Assembly (NCBI GenBank): GCA_016791085.1
Contig: JAEUNN010000213.1
Span: 1 to 16,406 of the forward strand
DNA: 16,406 nt
Direction: 5' to 3'
Source: Rhodocyclaceae bacterium
GTDB taxonomy: Bacteria > Pseudomonadota > Gammaproteobacteria > Burkholderiales > Rhodocyclaceae
In this document: positions 1-8,611 of the stretch, piece by piece
How the letters are laid out: the number at the start of each line of letters is the position of its first letter
Position numbering within the stretch: the first letter of the stretch is position 1
The notes under the pieces: model-generated
The model's database searches: none
What the model saw: only the letters and a program-made list of their open reading frames with translations
Told to the model about the DNA's origin: nothing
Made by a program: the position numbers and the translations under genes

Positions 1-21
1 GCATCGTAACGGACCGGACAA

Positions 22-50
22 AATCGATCCAATGGATTGATTCTATTCTT
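22..50 (+). terminator. Weak candidate terminator of an upstream gene
   Basis: AATCGATCC (22-30) and GGATTGATT (34-42) can form a 9-bp stem with one G-U pair and a 3-nt loop, followed by CTATTCTT. This could end a transcript entering from the left or be an operator-like palindrome. The stem is AT-rich and the T tract is interrupted, so the call is weak. Nothing else is recognisable in bases 1-214 apart from the ribosome binding site of the next gene. Confidence 0.25.
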
Positions 51-214
51 GCAATAGGCCAAAACTTTTGTGTCGGCTCAAACTGCACCACGCCGCCCGC
101 CGCCCTGCCACCCGGCAAGGCTGGAAATGACACCGATCGCGCCGGGCTGCCTGTTGCCAGGATGGCCTGAGCGACGGATACTTGCGCCCTGGCACGATCG
201 AGGGGCAGCGCACA

Positions 215-2263
215 ATGACACCGAATTCCGTACACGACATCCGCAACGTGGCGCTGCTGGGGCAGGCCGGCAGCGGCAAAACCACGCTGCTTGAAGCGCT
301 GCTGGTCGCTTCGGGGGCCATTTCAGCCCCCGGCAGCATAGAGCGCGGAGACACCGTTTCCGACTTCGACCCCATGGAAAAAACCCTGGGCCGTTCGCTC
401 AACGTGAGCGTGGCGCACGTGGAATGGGCCGAACACTGGGTAAATCTGCTCGACACCCCGGGCACGCCAGATTTTATCGGGCGCAGTCTGGCCGCGCTGG
501 GTGCGGTCGAAACTGCCGCGGTGGTAGTCAATGCCCAGTCCGGCGTGGAAATCATGACGCGCCGCTTCATGGATGAGGCGGAGCCGCTGTGCCGCATGAT
601 CATCGTGAACAAGATCGATGCGCCGGGTGTCGATCTGCCCGAAGTGATGCGCCAGATCACCGACATGTTCGGCAAGGAATGCCTGCCCATCAACCTGCCG
701 GCGGCCGACGGCAGCCGCGTGATCGACTGCTTTTTCGCGCCGCAATACGACGCCGCGACGGCGTTTTCGTCGGTGCGCGAGGCGCATGACCGCCTGGTCG
801 ATCAGGTCGTCGAAGTCGACGAAGAACTGATGGCGCTATACCTCGAGCAAGGCGAGGCGATCACGCCGGATCAGCTGCACGCCCCCTTCGAAACCGCGCT
901 GCGCGAAGGCCACCTGGTGCCGGTGTGCTTCACGAGCGCCAAAAGCGGCGCCGGCGTGGGCGAACTGCTGGACATACTGGGCCGCCTGATGCCGGACCCG
1001 ACCGAAGGCAATCCGCCGCAATTCCTGAAGGGCGAAGAACCGGGCGCGGAACCCGTGATGGTCATTCCGGGCCCCGAGGCGCACGTGATCGCGCACGTAT
1101 TCCAGGTCAGCAACGACCCCTACCGCGGCAAGCTGTCGGTGTTCCGCATCCACCAGGGCACGCTCACGCCGAACAAGCAGCTCTATATCGGCGATGGCCG
1201 CAAGCCGTTCAAACCCGCCCACATCCTGCGCCTGCAGGGCCGCAACCAGACCGAAATCCCGCTCGGCGTGGTGGGCGACATATGCGCCGTGGCGCGCGTG
1301 GAAGAAATCCACCGCGACGCCGTGCTGCACGACAGCCACGATGAAGATCTTTACCACCTGGCGCCGCCGCACTATCCGCAGCCGGTGGCCGGCCTGGTGC
1401 TGATTCCGCAGAAGCACGGCGACGAACAGAAACTGTCCGAAGCCCTGCACCGCCTGCGCGACGAAGATGCCTGCCTGGCCGTGGAATTCGACGACCAGAC
1501 CAAACAGACCGTGGTGCGCGGCCTGGGCGAAACCCATCTGAAGGTGGTGCTGGAGCAGTTGCAGGTACGCTGGAACCTCAAATTCGAAACGCGGCCGCCC
1601 TCCATCCCCTACCGCGAAACCATATCCGGCATGGGCGAAGCGCGCTACCGCCACAAAAAGCAGAGCGGCGGCGCCGGCCAGTTCGGCGAAGTCGCGCTCA
1701 AGGTGGAAGGCCTGGAGCGTGGGTCCGGATTCGATTTCGTGGATGCCGTGAAGGGCGGCACCATCCCCGGCCAGTACATTCCGGCGGTCGAAAAAGGCGT
1801 GCGCCAGGCGCTGGCCGAAGGCATTCTGTGCGGTCACCCGGTCGAGGACGTGCGCGTGACGGTATTCGACGGCAAGCACCATCCGGTCGACTCGAACGAA
1901 ATTTCTTTCGTGCTGGCCGGCCGCAATGCCGCCCAGGAAGCGCTGCGACTGGCGCGTCCGGTGCTGCTGGAACCTATCGTGAGCGTGGTGGTGCGGGCGC
2001 AGGAACACCTGTTCGGCGACGTGAGCGCAGACTTTTCCGGCCGGCGCGGGCGCGTGGTCGGCACCGATACCCCGCGCGCGGGCTGGACCGACATTACCGC
2101 GCTGGTGCCGCTGGCGGAAATGGACGGCTTCGAGGCGCGCCTGAAATCCATCTGCGCCGGCGACAGTTCCTGCAGCATCGTGCTGAGCCACTACGAACCG
2201 GCCCCGCCCGACGTGCAGCAAAAACTGGCGCGGCGCCACGGCGACCACGCCAAGGCGCAGTAA
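215..2263 (+). CDS. Elongation factor G-like GTPase (EF-G paralogue)
   Basis: A 682-residue protein with the full EF-G layout. The G domain covers about residues 8-265: P-loop GQAGSGKT at 16-23, DTPG at 80-83, NKID at 132-135, SAKSG at 241-245. Domain II is about 285-385, III about 390-460, IV about 462-585 (with the HPVDSNE loop at 556-562, matching the HDVDSSE tip region of EF-G) and V about 586-665. The ATG at 215 is chosen because AGGGG lies 9 nt upstream; an in-frame TTG at 182 has no such site. It differs from canonical EF-G at two catalytic places: the DTPGH histidine is Thr84, and the switch I RGITI motif reads GRSLN (59-63). These changes place it with the EF-G2-type paralogues rather than with translocase EF-G. 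Some members of that group are reported to bind GTP without translocase function, so the role here is open. The next gene starts 31 nt downstream, suggesting an operon. Confidence 0.9.
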   Translation: MTPNSVHDIRNVALLGQAGSGKTTLLEALLVASGAISAPGSIERGDTVSDFDPMEKTLGRSLNVSVAHVEWAEHWVNLLDTPGTPDFIGRSLAALGAVETAAVVVNAQSGVEIMTRRFMDEAEPLCRMIIVNKIDAPGVDLPEVMRQITDMFGKECLPINLPAADGSRVIDCFFAPQYDAATAFSSVREAHDRLVDQVVEVDEELMALYLEQGEAITPDQLHAPFETALREGHLVPVCFTSAKSGAGVGELLDILGRLMPDPTEGNPPQFLKGEEPGAEPVMVIPGPEAHVIAHVFQVSNDPYRGKLSVFRIHQGTLTPNKQLYIGDGRKPFKPAHILRLQGRNQTEIPLGVVGDICAVARVEEIHRDAVLHDSHDEDLYHLAPPHYPQPVAGLVLIPQKHGDEQKLSEALHRLRDEDACLAVEFDDQTKQTVVRGLGETHLKVVLEQLQVRWNLKFETRPPSIPYRETISGMGEARYRHKKQSGGAGQFGEVALKVEGLERGSGFDFVDAVKGGTIPGQYIPAVEKGVRQALAEGILCGHPVEDVRVTVFDGKHHPVDSNEISFVLAGRNAAQEALRLARPVLLEPIVSVVVRAQEHLFGDVSADFSGRRGRVVGTDTPRAGWTDITALVPLAEMDGFEARLKSICAGDSSCSIVLSHYEPAPPDVQQKLARRHGDHAKAQ

Positions 2264-2294
2264 ACCCCAACGCGGCGATCAAGCGGGAGCGCAC

Positions 2295-3149
2295 ATGTCC
2301 TTGCAAGGAAAAACCCTGTTCGTTAGCGGCGGTTCGCGCGGCATAGGCCTCGCCATCGCCTTGCGTGCCGCGCGTGACGGCGCCAACGTGGCGATCGCCG
2401 CCAAAACCGCCGAACCGCACCCCAAGCTGGAAGGCACCATCCATACCGCCGCGGCGCAAATCACCGCGGCGGGCGGGCGCGCCCTGCCCATACTGTGCGA
2501 CATACGCGAAGAAGCCCAGGTGGCCGCCGCGGTGGATGCCACGGTGCGCGAATTCGGCGGCATAGACGTGCTGGTCAATAACGCCAGCGCGATTTCGCTC
2601 ACGCCCACGCTGGCCACCGACATGAAGCGCTACGACCTCATGCACGGCGTCAATGCGCGCGGCACTTTCCTGTGCGGCAAGCTGTGCCTGCCACACCTGT
2701 TGCAGGCCGCCAATCCGCACATACTTACGTTGTCGCCGCCGCCCAACCTGAAACCCGAATGGTTCGCCGCCTGCCCGGCCTATGCGCTGGCCAAATACGG
2801 CATGAGCCTGTACACGCTGGCCTGGGCGGCGGAATTCCGCAAACAGGGAGTGGCCGTCAATTCGCTGTGGCCGCGCACCACCATCGCCACGGCGGCCGTG
2901 AATATGCTGGGCGGCGACGCCTATCTGTCGCGCTCGCGCACGCCGGCCATCATGGCCGACGCGGCCTGGGCCATCCTGACCAAGCCGGCGCGCGAATTCA
3001 GCGGCAATTTCTGCATAGACGAAACTTTGTTGCGCGCCGAAGGCATCACGGATTTCACGGCGTACGCGGCCGTGCCGGGCACGCCGGATGCCGATCTGAT
3101 CATCGACCTGTTCGTCCCCTCGGACGCCGCCAGCCCCTGGGCCGGCTAG
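2295..3149 (+). CDS. Short-chain dehydrogenase/reductase, HSDL2-like
   Basis: A 284-residue SDR with a Rossmann fold. The cofactor motif GGSRGIG is at residues 12-18 and NNAS at 95-98. The catalytic set appears to be Asn120, Ser147, Tyr163 and Lys167 (YALAK). Along its whole length it resembles the dehydrogenase part of human HSDL2 (hydroxysteroid dehydrogenase-like 2), for example AAKTAEPHPKLEGTI at 35-49 and NNASAISLT at 95-103. The C-terminal SCP2 lipid-binding domain of HSDL2 is absent, as is usual for short bacterial members. The substrate is unknown; an acyl or steroid-like alcohol or ketone is an inference from the family. The ATG at 2295 has GGGAG 5 nt upstream. The gene lies 31 nt after the EF-G paralogue and is probably co-transcribed with it. 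A candidate terminator follows at 3181. Confidence 0.88.
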   Translation: MSLQGKTLFVSGGSRGIGLAIALRAARDGANVAIAAKTAEPHPKLEGTIHTAAAQITAAGGRALPILCDIREEAQVAAAVDATVREFGGIDVLVNNASAISLTPTLATDMKRYDLMHGVNARGTFLCGKLCLPHLLQAANPHILTLSPPPNLKPEWFAACPAYALAKYGMSLYTLAWAAEFRKQGVAVNSLWPRTTIATAAVNMLGGDAYLSRSRTPAIMADAAWAILTKPAREFSGNFCIDETLLRAEGITDFTAYAAVPGTPDADLIIDLFVPSDAASPWAG

Positions 3150-3180
3150 ACCGCGCGGCGCTCTGCCGCCAAATGTCAAA

Positions 3181-3220
3181 CTGCACACAGCGCGCGGCTA
3201 TGTGCAGGTATCATTTCCTT
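3181..3220 (+). terminator. Candidate terminator after the SDR gene
   Basis: CTGCACA (3181-3187) and TGTGCAG (3201-3207) form a perfect 7-bp stem around a 13-nt loop, followed by a T-rich tract, GTATCATTTCCTTTT. It lies 32 nt after the SDR stop codon. The stem is short and the T tract is interrupted by C and A, so it is only a candidate. Confidence 0.35.
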
Positions 3221-3235
3221 TTATCAGACTGAACC

Positions 3236-3259
3236 CCCGCCCGCGGCCTGCCGGGCGGG
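3236..3259 (+). other. GC-rich hairpin in the 315-bp gap before the hybrid kinase
   Basis: CCCGCCCG (3236-3243) and CGGGCGGG (3252-3259) form a perfect 8-bp stem with an 8-nt loop. No T run follows on either strand, so it is not a classical intrinsic terminator. It may be part of the kinase leader or a structure helping to insulate the two operons. The rest of 3150-3464 holds no supported gene, and I found no convincing sigma-70 promoter there. Confidence 0.4.
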
Positions 3260-3464
3260 CAGAAATTCGCGCCGCGCGATCACGCCATGTGCGCGACGGG
3301 GGCCGCAACAAGCACGAATAAACTGCTCGGATTGTCCGCATGTCAGTTGCTCTAATCGCCCGTTCGACATCCCGTACCACGCCGGTCCGGCGCGCGCGGC
3401 TGCTGCCGCGGCCCCGCCTGAGGGCTGCGCCCGGCCGCACGCGCACCGCCAGGAAGCCGCCCGC

Positions 3465-6400
3465 ATGAACAGCCCGCCCGACTGGCAGGCGCTGTACGAA
3501 CTGTCGCTCAGCATCGGGCGCAGCCTGGACGCGCAGGAATGTTGCGCGGATTTTCTGGGCGCGCTGTTGCGCCGGCATGAAGGCAGCTGCGCCAGCGTCT
3601 GGCTGGGCGACCGCGACGGAGCGGACCTTTCATTCTGGCGCCTGCATTACAGCCTGCCGCGCGCGGCTGCCTGTCCGGCTCAATTGCCGCTCACGCATCC
3701 GGCGCTGGCGCTGCCGGACGCCGCCGCCTGCGAGGCCGCCGCCGGCCCGGACCATGGCGATGTGATCGAGGCCAACTTTCCCGTACAGGCCTGGGCGGTA
3801 TTCCGGCTGGCCGATTTCGGGCGCCTGCGTATTGCCCGCGCGCAGGGCCGCTTCGACGCCGAAGAACTGCGCCTGTTGCGCCCGTTGGTGGAAAAATTCG
3901 CGGTCGCGCTGCAGGGCGCGCTGGCGCATCACGGTTTGAAGTCGCAACAGGTGCTGGCGACCGCGCTGTACGCGGCGATTCCCGATCCGCTCTGGGTCAA
4001 GGACACCGAAGGGCGTTATATCGCCTGCAACGCCGGCTTCGAAACATTGATGGGCCGCAGGGCGCAGGAGGTGCTGGGTAAAACCGATTTCGATCTGGCG
4101 CCGGCGGCATCGGCGCGCCAGACGCGCCGGGCCGACCGCGCCCTGCTCGCAGCGGGCAGCGCGTCGGTGGTCGAAGAATGGCTGGGCGCAGCCGGCGGCG
4201 AGCGGCGCCGGCTGCTGGAAACCGTCAAGGCGCCCATGCACGATGCGTCCGGACGCGTGCTGGGCCTGCTCAACGTGGCGCGCGACATTACCGACCGGCG
4301 CACCGCCGAACTTGCCCGGCGCGTCGCCGAAACGCGCTATCACGTGCTGTTCGAGGCGCTGGCCGCCGGGGTGCTGCTGGTGGATCGCCACGGCACCATA
4401 CGCGCCAGCAATCGCGCCGCGCAGCGCATCCTGCGCCGCCACGAAAACTTGCTGCTGGGCCAGCCTCTGGCGGCGCTGGGCTGGCGCTTTGCCGCGGGCC
4501 GCAGCGTCACCCCCGACAGCACCGTGCCGCTCGAAATCGACAGATTGCGCGACGGCGCGTTCAGCGACGAGGTGCTGGCGATGTGCCACGCCGACGCGTC
4601 CATGACCTGGCTGTCGGTAAGCGCGGAAATGCTGGAAATCGCCGGCGACGGCAGCGCGAACGAAATCGTGTTGTCGTTTTTCGACATTACCGCGCGCACC
4701 GAAGCCGAATCCGCACTGGCCCAGTCGCGCGCCCAGGTCGAACTGGCGCTGGATGCGGCGGGCGCCGGCCTGTGGGATTGGAACATCGGTAACGGCGCGG
4801 TCGAATTCGATGCGCGCTGGGCGGAAATACTGGGATTCGAACCGGGCGAACTTCCGCCCACCATCGATCTTTGGCAGCGCCACGCCCACCCCGATGACGT
4901 GGAGCCGGCGCAAGCCATGCTGATCGCTCACCTGCGCGGCGAAATCGCCCTGTTCGAGCTAGAAGTGCGCATGCGCCACCGTGACGGGCACTACATCTGG
5001 GTGCAGGACCGCGGCCGCGTGGTGGCGCGCGATGCGGCCGGACGCGCGCTGCGCATGGCCGGCACCCGGCTCGACATCACGCGCCGCAAGGCCGACGAAA
5101 TCGCGCTGCAGACCGAACACGCGCTATTCGCGCGCGGCCCGGTCGCGGTGCTGGTGTGGCCGGTGGATATGGACAAACCGCTCGTCTATGCCTCGCACAA
5201 CGTGGCGAGCATATTCGGCTACAGCGCGGCCGACATGCTGGCGCCGGATTTCCGCTACGGCAGCCTGGTCGATCCGGCCGATCTGCTGCGCATCACCGCG
5301 GAAGTGCGGCAATTTCTGGCCGCCGGGCGGCGCGACTGGGTGCACCGCTACCGCATCCGCCACGCCGACGGCAGTACGCGCTGGTTATACGACCAGACCA
5401 CGGTGCAGCCGGGCCCGGACGGCGTGGTGCGGCATTTGCGCGGCTATGTGATGGACGATACCGAACAGCGCGCGCAGGAACTGCAATTGCGCAAGCTGTC
5501 CATGGCGGTCGAACAATGCCCGGTCGCGGTATTGATCGCCGATCAGGCCGGCTGCGTCGAATACGCCAACGCCAGTTTCAGCCGCATGAGCGGCTACGAC
5601 GCGGACGAGGTGCGCGGCCGCGCAGCCACGCTATTCACCGGCACCGGCGACGATCCGGCCGCGGCCGGCAATACGCTATGGGCCGAACTGCGCGCCGGGC
5701 ATTCGCGGGCCAGCGAAGGCATCAATCGCCGCAAGGACGGCAGCACTTACGCACAGGCCCTGCTGATGGCGCCCATGCGCAGCAGCGACGGCCGCATCAC
5801 GCACTTCGTGTGCATCATGGAGGACATCAGCGAGCGCAAGCGCATCGAAGCCGAATTGATTTGCCACCGCGATCACCTGGAAGAACTGGTGACCGAGCGC
5901 ACCGCCAAACTGGCCGCCGCCACCTCCGAGGCGGAAGCAGCCAACCGCGCCAAATCGACCTTCCTGGCCAACATGAGCCACGAAATGCGCACCCCGCTCA
6001 ATGCCATCCTGGGGTTCACGCATTTGCTGCAGCAGACCGCGCAGGAACCGCCACAGCAGGAACAACTGCGCCAGGTCGGTCTGTCGGCCACTCACCTGCT
6101 CGATCTGATCAACGCCATCCTGGATTTGTCGCGCATCGAGGCCGGCAAGTTCGATGTCGATACCAGCGAATTCGACGTGGACGGCCTGCAGGACAGCCTC
6201 GCCGCGCTGGTGGGCGACCAGGCCGCGGCGCGCGGGCTCGACCTGATTTTCGACGTGGCGCCCGACGTGCCGGCCAGCCTGCGCGGCGATGTGCTGCGCC
6301 TCAAACAGATTCTGGCCAATCTGCTGTCCAACGCGGTCAAATTCACGCAGCACGGGCATGTCGTGCTGCGCCTGCAGACCAAGGTGGCGCCGGGCGGTGG

Positions 6401-8162
6401 AATGCGCGCGGTTTTCGAGGTCGAGGACAGCGGCCCCGGCATCGCCCCGGAGGTGCTGCAGCGCCTGTTCCGTCCGTTTGAACAGGGTGACGCCTCCACC
6501 ACCCGGCAATTCGGCGGCAGCGGACTGGGCCTGGCAATTTCCCGCGGCCTGGCGGAACTGCTGGAAGGACGTCTGACCGCGCGCAGCCAGGTGGGCGCCG
6601 GCTCCACCTTCCGCCTCGACGTGCCGCTCGCGCCGGCCGCGGCACCCCCTGCCGTATTGCCGCTGGCCGGCCGTGACGTGCTGTTGTTGCGCGCCGCAGA
6701 CGCCGCGCGCGCGGCGCTCGCCTGCGCCTTGCGCAATCTGGGCGCCAAAGTGCAATGCGCGGACAGCATCGCGGCGGCCGGCGCCGTGCTGGCCGCCGCG
6801 CGCCGGGACAGCGGCGCGGCGCGCCTGGTATTGCTCGACCCGGGCGTTGGCCCTGACGCCAGCGCGGCGCCGCTTCGCGCGCTGCAGGCCGCCAGCGCGG
6901 CACCGTTGCAGGTGATCGCGCTGTGCCGCGGCAATGCGCCTGCCCGCGAACAACTATTGACGGCCGGGTTCGACGGCTGGCTGGTGCAGCCGCTGCGCCG
7001 CGGCACCTGTGCGCAAATGACCGAGCGCCTGGCATTGGGCCGGCCCATGCCGGTGCCGGCATTGGACGGCGCCGCGCTGGCGCGGCAGGGTTTCGGCCCG
7101 GCGCGCATCCTGCTCGTGGAAGACCATCCCGTAAATCAGCAGGTGGCCCTGCAACTGCTGGCCGCGGTAGGGCTGGGCGCGGACCTGGCCGCGGACGGCA
7201 GGCGCGCCGTGGAACTGGCCCGCAACGGAAATTATTCGCTGGTTCTCATGGACGTGCAGATGCCGGTCATGGACGGGCTGGCGGCGACGCGCGAAATTCG
7301 CCGGCAGCCGCAATGCGCGGATCTCCCCATCATCGCCATGACCGCGGACGCCTTCAAGGAAGACCGCGAACGCTGCCTGGCCGCAGGCATGAACGGGCAC
7401 ATCGCCAAACCCATCGATCCGGAACGCCTGTACGCCGCGCTGGAAAAGTGGCTGTGCGGTGAGCGCCCACAAATCCGGCCGCTGCCGCCGGCCGCGCCGC
7501 CCGGCCCGGGCGGCGCGCAACTGCCGCGCGGCATAGACGGCCTGGATGTGGAAGCCGGCCTGAAAACCGTGCTGGGCCGCGTCGCCAATTACACGCGCCT
7601 GTTGCGCAAATTCGCGGCCGGGCGCTATGGCAACACCGACGAACTCGAGCATTTGCTGGCGGCCGGCGACTTCGACGCGGCGCAACGCCTGGCCCACACA
7701 CTGAAAGGCGTGGCAGGCGGCCTGGGCGCGCACAGCCTGCAAAAGCTCGCGGGCGACCTCAACCTGTGCCTGCGCGACCAGCCGCAATCGCCCGACGTGA
7801 CGCAACTGGCGGCGCGCCTGTGCGGCGAGCGCGCGCGCCTGGCCGGCGCCATACGCAGCGCCCTGCCCGACCCGCCGCCGCTCGACCGCAGCACGCTGGA
7901 TTGGGATCAGGCGCTGGCTGCCGCACGCCGGCTGCTTGCGCTGGTGGAACGGCGCGCCATCGCCGCCATTCAGCATTTCGACGAACACGCGCCGCTGTTG
8001 CGCGCGGCATTTGGCGACGAGTTATGGCAAGCGCTGGATGCGGCGCTCGACGCAATGCGTTACGATGCCGCGCTCGGGCTGCTGCGCGACGCGGCAATGC
8101 GCGACGCCCGTTTCGCCGAACTGTTTGCCGCGGCGGCAGAGCCGCCGCCCCAGCCCTCATGA
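3465..8162 (+). CDS. Multi-PAS hybrid sensor histidine kinase with receiver and Hpt domains
   Basis: A 1565-residue phosphorelay kinase with no visible signal peptide or membrane segment, so probably cytoplasmic. Residues 1-155 look GAF-like. Five PAS-type domains follow at about 160-280, 288-413, 422-545, 550-672 and 675-795, several ending in the usual DIT/DIS-R-R/K linkers. A helical linker at about 796-830 leads to HisKA with phospho-accepting His839 (MSHEMRTP). The ATPase domain has an N box around Asn956, DSGPGI at 988-993 and GGSGLGLAIS at 1017-1026. A first receiver (about 1068-1190) is degenerate: Asp1125 is present but the acidic pair is gone and the KP lysine is Gln1174. The second receiver is intact: Glu1219/Asp1220, Asp1263, Thr1293, Lys1315. 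Hpt His1411 lies in HTLKGVAGG. A further helical stretch (about 1475-1555) ends the protein. AGGAAG 8 nt upstream supports the ATG. The stop overlaps the HIT start (ATGA). The stimulus and final output regulator are not identifiable. Confidence 0.93.
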   Translation: MNSPPDWQALYELSLSIGRSLDAQECCADFLGALLRRHEGSCASVWLGDRDGADLSFWRLHYSLPRAAACPAQLPLTHPALALPDAAACEAAAGPDHGDVIEANFPVQAWAVFRLADFGRLRIARAQGRFDAEELRLLRPLVEKFAVALQGALAHHGLKSQQVLATALYAAIPDPLWVKDTEGRYIACNAGFETLMGRRAQEVLGKTDFDLAPAASARQTRRADRALLAAGSASVVEEWLGAAGGERRRLLETVKAPMHDASGRVLGLLNVARDITDRRTAELARRVAETRYHVLFEALAAGVLLVDRHGTIRASNRAAQRILRRHENLLLGQPLAALGWRFAAGRSVTPDSTVPLEIDRLRDGAFSDEVLAMCHADASMTWLSVSAEMLEIAGDGSANEIVLSFFDITARTEAESALAQSRAQVELALDAAGAGLWDWNIGNGAVEFDARWAEILGFEPGELPPTIDLWQRHAHPDDVEPAQAMLIAHLRGEIALFELEVRMRHRDGHYIWVQDRGRVVARDAAGRALRMAGTRLDITRRKADEIALQTEHALFARGPVAVLVWPVDMDKPLVYASHNVASIFGYSAADMLAPDFRYGSLVDPADLLRITAEVRQFLAAGRRDWVHRYRIRHADGSTRWLYDQTTVQPGPDGVVRHLRGYVMDDTEQRAQELQLRKLSMAVEQCPVAVLIADQAGCVEYANASFSRMSGYDADEVRGRAATLFTGTGDDPAAAGNTLWAELRAGHSRASEGINRRKDGSTYAQALLMAPMRSSDGRITHFVCIMEDISERKRIEAELICHRDHLEELVTERTAKLAAATSEAEAANRAKSTFLANMSHEMRTPLNAILGFTHLLQQTAQEPPQQEQLRQVGLSATHLLDLINAILDLSRIEAGKFDVDTSEFDVDGLQDSLAALVGDQAAARGLDLIFDVAPDVPASLRGDVLRLKQILANLLSNAVKFTQHGHVVLRLQTKVAPGGGMRAVFEVEDSGPGIAPEVLQRLFRPFEQGDASTTRQFGGSGLGLAISRGLAELLEGRLTARSQVGAGSTFRLDVPLAPAAAPPAVLPLAGRDVLLLRAADAARAALACALRNLGAKVQCADSIAAAGAVLAAARRDSGAARLVLLDPGVGPDASAAPLRALQAASAAPLQVIALCRGNAPAREQLLTAGFDGWLVQPLRRGTCAQMTERLALGRPMPVPALDGAALARQGFGPARILLVEDHPVNQQVALQLLAAVGLGADLAADGRRAVELARNGNYSLVLMDVQMPVMDGLAATREIRRQPQCADLPIIAMTADAFKEDRERCLAAGMNGHIAKPIDPERLYAALEKWLCGERPQIRPLPPAAPPGPGGAQLPRGIDGLDVEAGLKTVLGRVANYTRLLRKFAAGRYGNTDELEHLLAAGDFDAAQRLAHTLKGVAGGLGAHSLQKLAGDLNLCLRDQPQSPDVTQLAARLCGERARLAGAIRSALPDPPPLDRSTLDWDQALAAARRLLALVERRAIAAIQHFDEHAPLLRAAFGDELWQALDAALDAMRYDAALGLLRDAAMRDARFAELFAAAAEPPPQPS

Positions 8163-8584
8163 GCTACGATCCGAACAACCCGTTCGCCAAGGTCCTGCGC
8201 AAGGAATTGCCCTCGATTCCGCTGTTCGAGGACGACGCCACGCTGGCCATCATGGACATCATGCCGCAGGCCGACGGCCACGTGCTGGTGCTCACCAAGG
8301 AGCCGGCCGCCACGCTGGCCGACATGTCGGCCGAAGGCGCGGCGCGCTGCATGCGCACCGTACATGCGCTGCTGCCCGCCATATGCCGCGCGGTCGGCGC
8401 CGAAGCCGCCGTGGTAAGCCAGTTCAACGGCGCGGCGGCCGGCCAGAGCGTGCCGCACGTGCATTTCCACATCATTCCGCGCAGCCCTGGGGTAGCCCTG
8501 CGCCGCCATGCCAGCCAGCGCGAAAACCCGCAAACCCTGGCCGAACTTGCCGCGCGCATACGCGCCGAACTGGATCGCGGCTGA
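8159..8584 (+). CDS. HIT (histidine triad) family nucleotide-binding protein
   Basis: A 141-residue protein of normal size for the family. The histidine triad HVHFHII is at residues 100-106, with His102 as the expected nucleophile. Other family features are IMDIMPQADGHVLVLTK in the first third and SQFNGAAAGQSVPH just before the triad. HIT proteins hydrolyse or transfer nucleotidyl groups on nucleoside phosphoramidates or dinucleotides; the exact substrate cannot be read from the sequence. The start ATG overlaps the kinase stop codon as ATGA, so translation is probably coupled to the kinase. There is no separate Shine-Dalgarno site of note, consistent with coupling. The MlaF-type ATPase begins 27 nt downstream. 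Confidence 0.9.
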   Translation: MSYDPNNPFAKVLRKELPSIPLFEDDATLAIMDIMPQADGHVLVLTKEPAATLADMSAEGAARCMRTVHALLPAICRAVGAEAAVVSQFNGAAAGQSVPHVHFHIIPRSPGVALRRHASQRENPQTLAELAARIRAELDRG

Positions 8585-8611
8585 CTTTTTCTCCCGGATC
8601 AGAAACACGAC

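Noticed and set aside
182..214. Upstream TTG start for the EF-G paralogue
   Set aside because: No ribosome binding site before TTG 182, whereas ATG 215 has AGGGG at good distance and begins near the conserved P-loop strand.
836..2248. A 470-codon open frame on the minus strand
   Set aside because: It lies wholly antisense to the EF-G paralogue. The protein is rich in His, Arg, Ala and Gln as expected from mirror-frame GC-rich codons, and has no recognisable motif.
2094..3188. A 364-codon minus-strand frame across the SDR gene
   Set aside because: Antisense shadow of the SDR gene; composition is Gly/Arg-rich without motifs.
3630..4931. A 433-codon open frame antisense to the hybrid kinase
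   Set aside because: It mirrors the kinase codons, is His/Gln/Arg-rich and shows no domain; the kinase frame has clear PAS homology over the same bases.
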